A stretch of 6,013 bases of DNA. Origin: an uncultured Actinoplanes sp. Its GTDB lineage: Bacteria > Actinomycetota > Actinomycetes > Mycobacteriales > Micromonosporaceae. How positions within the stretch are numbered: position 1 is the stretch's first letter; the number at the start of each line of letters is the position of its first letter. A program made the translations under genes and the position numbers. Location: NCBI GenBank assembly GCA_934667465.1, contig CAKUMG010000399.1:1-6013 (forward strand). The letters run 5' to 3'. Of the stretch, positions 4,369-6,013 are shown piece by piece. The notes beneath the pieces were generated by a model. It made no database searches. It had not been told where the DNA came from and saw only the letters and a program-made list of their open reading frames with translations.

Positions 4369-6013
4369 CGTGCTCCCGCCTGGCTCCCGATGCCCGCCCG
4401 CCGCACCCTTCGAGCGGTGCGGCGGCACTGGCGCATCGCCGTGCGCCGGGCCAAGCGGTTCTCCGCCCCGGCCCGGCGGGCCTGGCGGCGCTCGCTGCAC
4501 CTGCGGGTGGTCAGCCTGACGCTGATCACCTCGAGCCTGCTCGTGGGCGGGTTCGGCTGGTTCATCGCCGGCCGCAGCACCAACATCCTCCTCGACCGGG
4601 CCGAGGACGAGGTCGCCTCGCAGATGACCGGCAAGGTGGAATACGCCTACCGGCAGCTCACCGTGCACAGCCAGGTGCGCGACCCGAAGCTCCCGGCCAC
4701 GATGAGCGACACCGTCACCCGCCTGTCCGACGCCGATTCCGCGCAGACCGGCGGCGCCGTCCTGTCGATGCGGGCCGACGCCTATCCCGACCTCAAGCCG
4801 GTCACCTCCACCAAGATCGACACGACGTCGCTCATCACCCCGGCGATGCGCCGGGCGGTCTCGACCGAGGGCCAGGTCGCCCGGCAGATCCGCACCACCA
4901 TGCAGCGCGGCGAGCCGGTCAAATACCTCGTCTACGGCTCGCCCGTGCCGACCCGCTTCGGCCATCTCGAGCTCTATTACATGGTGCCGCTGACCAGCGA
5001 GGACCGCGGCGCCAACGAGATCCGTGCCACCGTCGTCGTCACCGGCCTCGCGCTGGTCATCCTGCTCGGCGTGGTGGCCGGCCTGGTCACCCGCATGGTG
5101 GTCACCCCGGTCCGGGTCGCCGCCCGCACCGCCCAGCGGCTCTCCGCGGGCCTGCTCGACCAGCGGATGAAGGTCGACGGCGAGGACGACCTGGCCCTGC
5201 TGGCGGCGTCCTTCAACCAGATGGCGGCCAACCTCCAGCGCCAGATCGTGCGTCTCGAGGAGATGTCCCGGCTCCAGCGCCGCTTCACCTCCGACGTGTC
5301 CCACGAGCTGCGCACGCCGCTGACCACCGTGCGGATGGCCGCCGACCTGATCTTCTCCTCGCGTGACGAGTTCGACCCCGCCGTGTCCCGCAGCGCCGAG
5401 CTGCTGCAGGCCGAGCTGGACCGCTTCGAGGGGCTGCTCACCGACCTGCTGGAGATCAGCCGCTTCGACGCCGGCTTCGCCGCCCTGGACGCCGAGCACA
5501 CCGACCTGGTCCCGATCGTCGAGCGCGTCGCCGACCGGCTCACCGGCCTGGCCGAGCGGGTCGGCGTGACCATCGAGCTGCGCCTGCCCGACACGCCGGT
5601 GATCGCGGAGGTCGACCCCCGCCGCGTCGAGCGCGTCCTGCGCAACCTGGTTGGCAACGCGGTCGAGCACGGCGAGCGCCGTCCCGTCGAGGTCACCATG
5701 GCCACCGACGACGCCGCTGTCGCCATCACCGTCCGCGACCACGGCGTCGGCCTCAAGCCGGGCGAGGACCGCCTGGTGTTCAACCGCTTCTGGCGCGCCG
5801 ACCCGTCGCGCGCCCGCCAGACCGGCGGCACGGGCCTGGGCCTCTCGATCTCCGTCGAGGACGCCCGCCTGCACGGCGGCTGGCTGGAGGCCTGGGGCGA
5901 GCCGGGCGGCGGCGCCCAGTTCCGGCTGACGCTCCCGGTCCGCTCGGGCGACCGGCTGGTGGCGGCGCCGCTGCCGCTGATCCCGCGCGACCGGGCCGTC
6001 GACGCGGTCACGG
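4366..6013 (+). CDS. mtrB: MtrB sensor histidine kinase (3' end outside window)
   Basis: MtrB is the membrane sensor kinase that phosphorylates MtrA. The frame is open from ATG 4366 for 549 codons to the window end; actinomycete MtrB is about 560-600 residues, so little is missing. After a basic N-terminus (residues 1-45) come transmembrane helix 1 (about 48-69, VVSLTLITSSLLVGGFGWFIAG), an extracytoplasmic sensor region (about 70-221), transmembrane helix 2 (about 222-246, TVVVTGLALVILLGVVAGLVT) and a HAMP linker beginning VVTPVRVAARTAQRLSAG. The H box has His313 in SHELRTPLTTVRMAADL. The ATP-binding domain shows Asn431 in the N box (LRNLVGNAVEHG), Asp458 in DHGVGL, the F box FNRFWRAD, and the glycine loop GGTGLGLSI from about 486. 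No defect is visible, in contrast to mtrA 94 bp upstream. TTG 4357 is an alternative start. lpqB would normally follow. Confidence 0.95.
   Translation, partial: MRAPAWLPMPARRTLRAVRRHWRIAVRRAKRFSAPARRAWRRSLHLRVVSLTLITSSLLVGGFGWFIAGRSTNILLDRAEDEVASQMTGKVEYAYRQLTVHSQVRDPKLPATMSDTVTRLSDADSAQTGGAVLSMRADAYPDLKPVTSTKIDTTSLITPAMRRAVSTEGQVARQIRTTMQRGEPVKYLVYGSPVPTRFGHLELYYMVPLTSEDRGANEIRATVVVTGLALVILLGVVAGLVTRMVVTPVRVAARTAQRLSAGLLDQRMKVDGEDDLALLAASFNQMAANLQRQIVRLEEMSRLQRRFTSDVSHELRTPLTTVRMAADLIFSSRDEFDPAVSRSAELLQAELDRFEGLLTDLLEISRFDAGFAALDAEHTDLVPIVERVADRLTGLAERVGVTIELRLPDTPVIAEVDPRRVERVLRNLVGNAVEHGERRPVEVTMATDDAAVAITVRDHGVGLKPGEDRLVFNRFWRADPSRARQTGGTGLGLSISVEDARLHGGWLEAWGEPGGGAQFRLTLPVRSGDRLVAAPLPLIPRDRAVDAVT

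Noticed and set aside
4351..5874. 507-codon open frame on the - strand
   Set aside because: It is the antisense shadow of mtrB, dominated by Gly/Asp/His/Arg, with no domain.

Overview
The window is about 70% GC or higher and reads as an actinomycete chromosome, most likely from the Micromonosporaceae (Actinoplanes/Micromonospora type). This rests on the MtrA-MtrB pair, a high-GC manA, and an XRE/DUF5753 regulator paired with a DUF397 protein. The family placement is inferred from remembered protein sequences, not from a search. All recognised genes are on the + strand.

Layout. Positions 1-449 hold the C-terminal part of a cation diffusion facilitator. Next comes manA (539-1702), a class I mannose-6-phosphate isomerase with all four expected zinc ligands; a 13-bp hairpin terminator overlaps its stop codon. 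Positions 1703-2461 (about 760 bp) hold no convincing gene but are rich in structure: a roughly 23-bp-period array of ACACGC-core elements, an AT-rich segment with a TTGACA box, three tandem 32-bp repeats and a terminator-like hairpin. Together these could form a short non-coding transcription unit. Two operator-like palindromes 20 bp apart then lead into a regulator pair: an XRE-family DUF5753 protein (2462-3310) and a 66-residue DUF397 protein (3353-3553).

The last third is the mtrA-mtrB two-component locus. mtrB (sensor kinase) is open to the window end and has all its expected motifs. mtrA (response regulator) is broken. The receiver is intact to residue 87, then about 40 codons are missing, including the conserved VxKPF lysine segment, and the reading frame changes at about 3967/3969. 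The winged-helix DNA-binding domain is intact but in another frame. This is either a real deletion in a normally conserved, often essential, regulator or an assembly or sequencing error. It is the most important thing to check. Two DnaA-box-like 9-mers sit between mtrA and mtrB.

How the genes relate. manA supplies mannose-6-phosphate for GDP-mannose and glycoconjugate synthesis, and MtrAB governs cell-wall and division processes. The XRE/DUF397 pair looks like a self-contained regulatory cassette placed between these housekeeping blocks. I saw no mobile element, CRISPR array, tRNA or rRNA.
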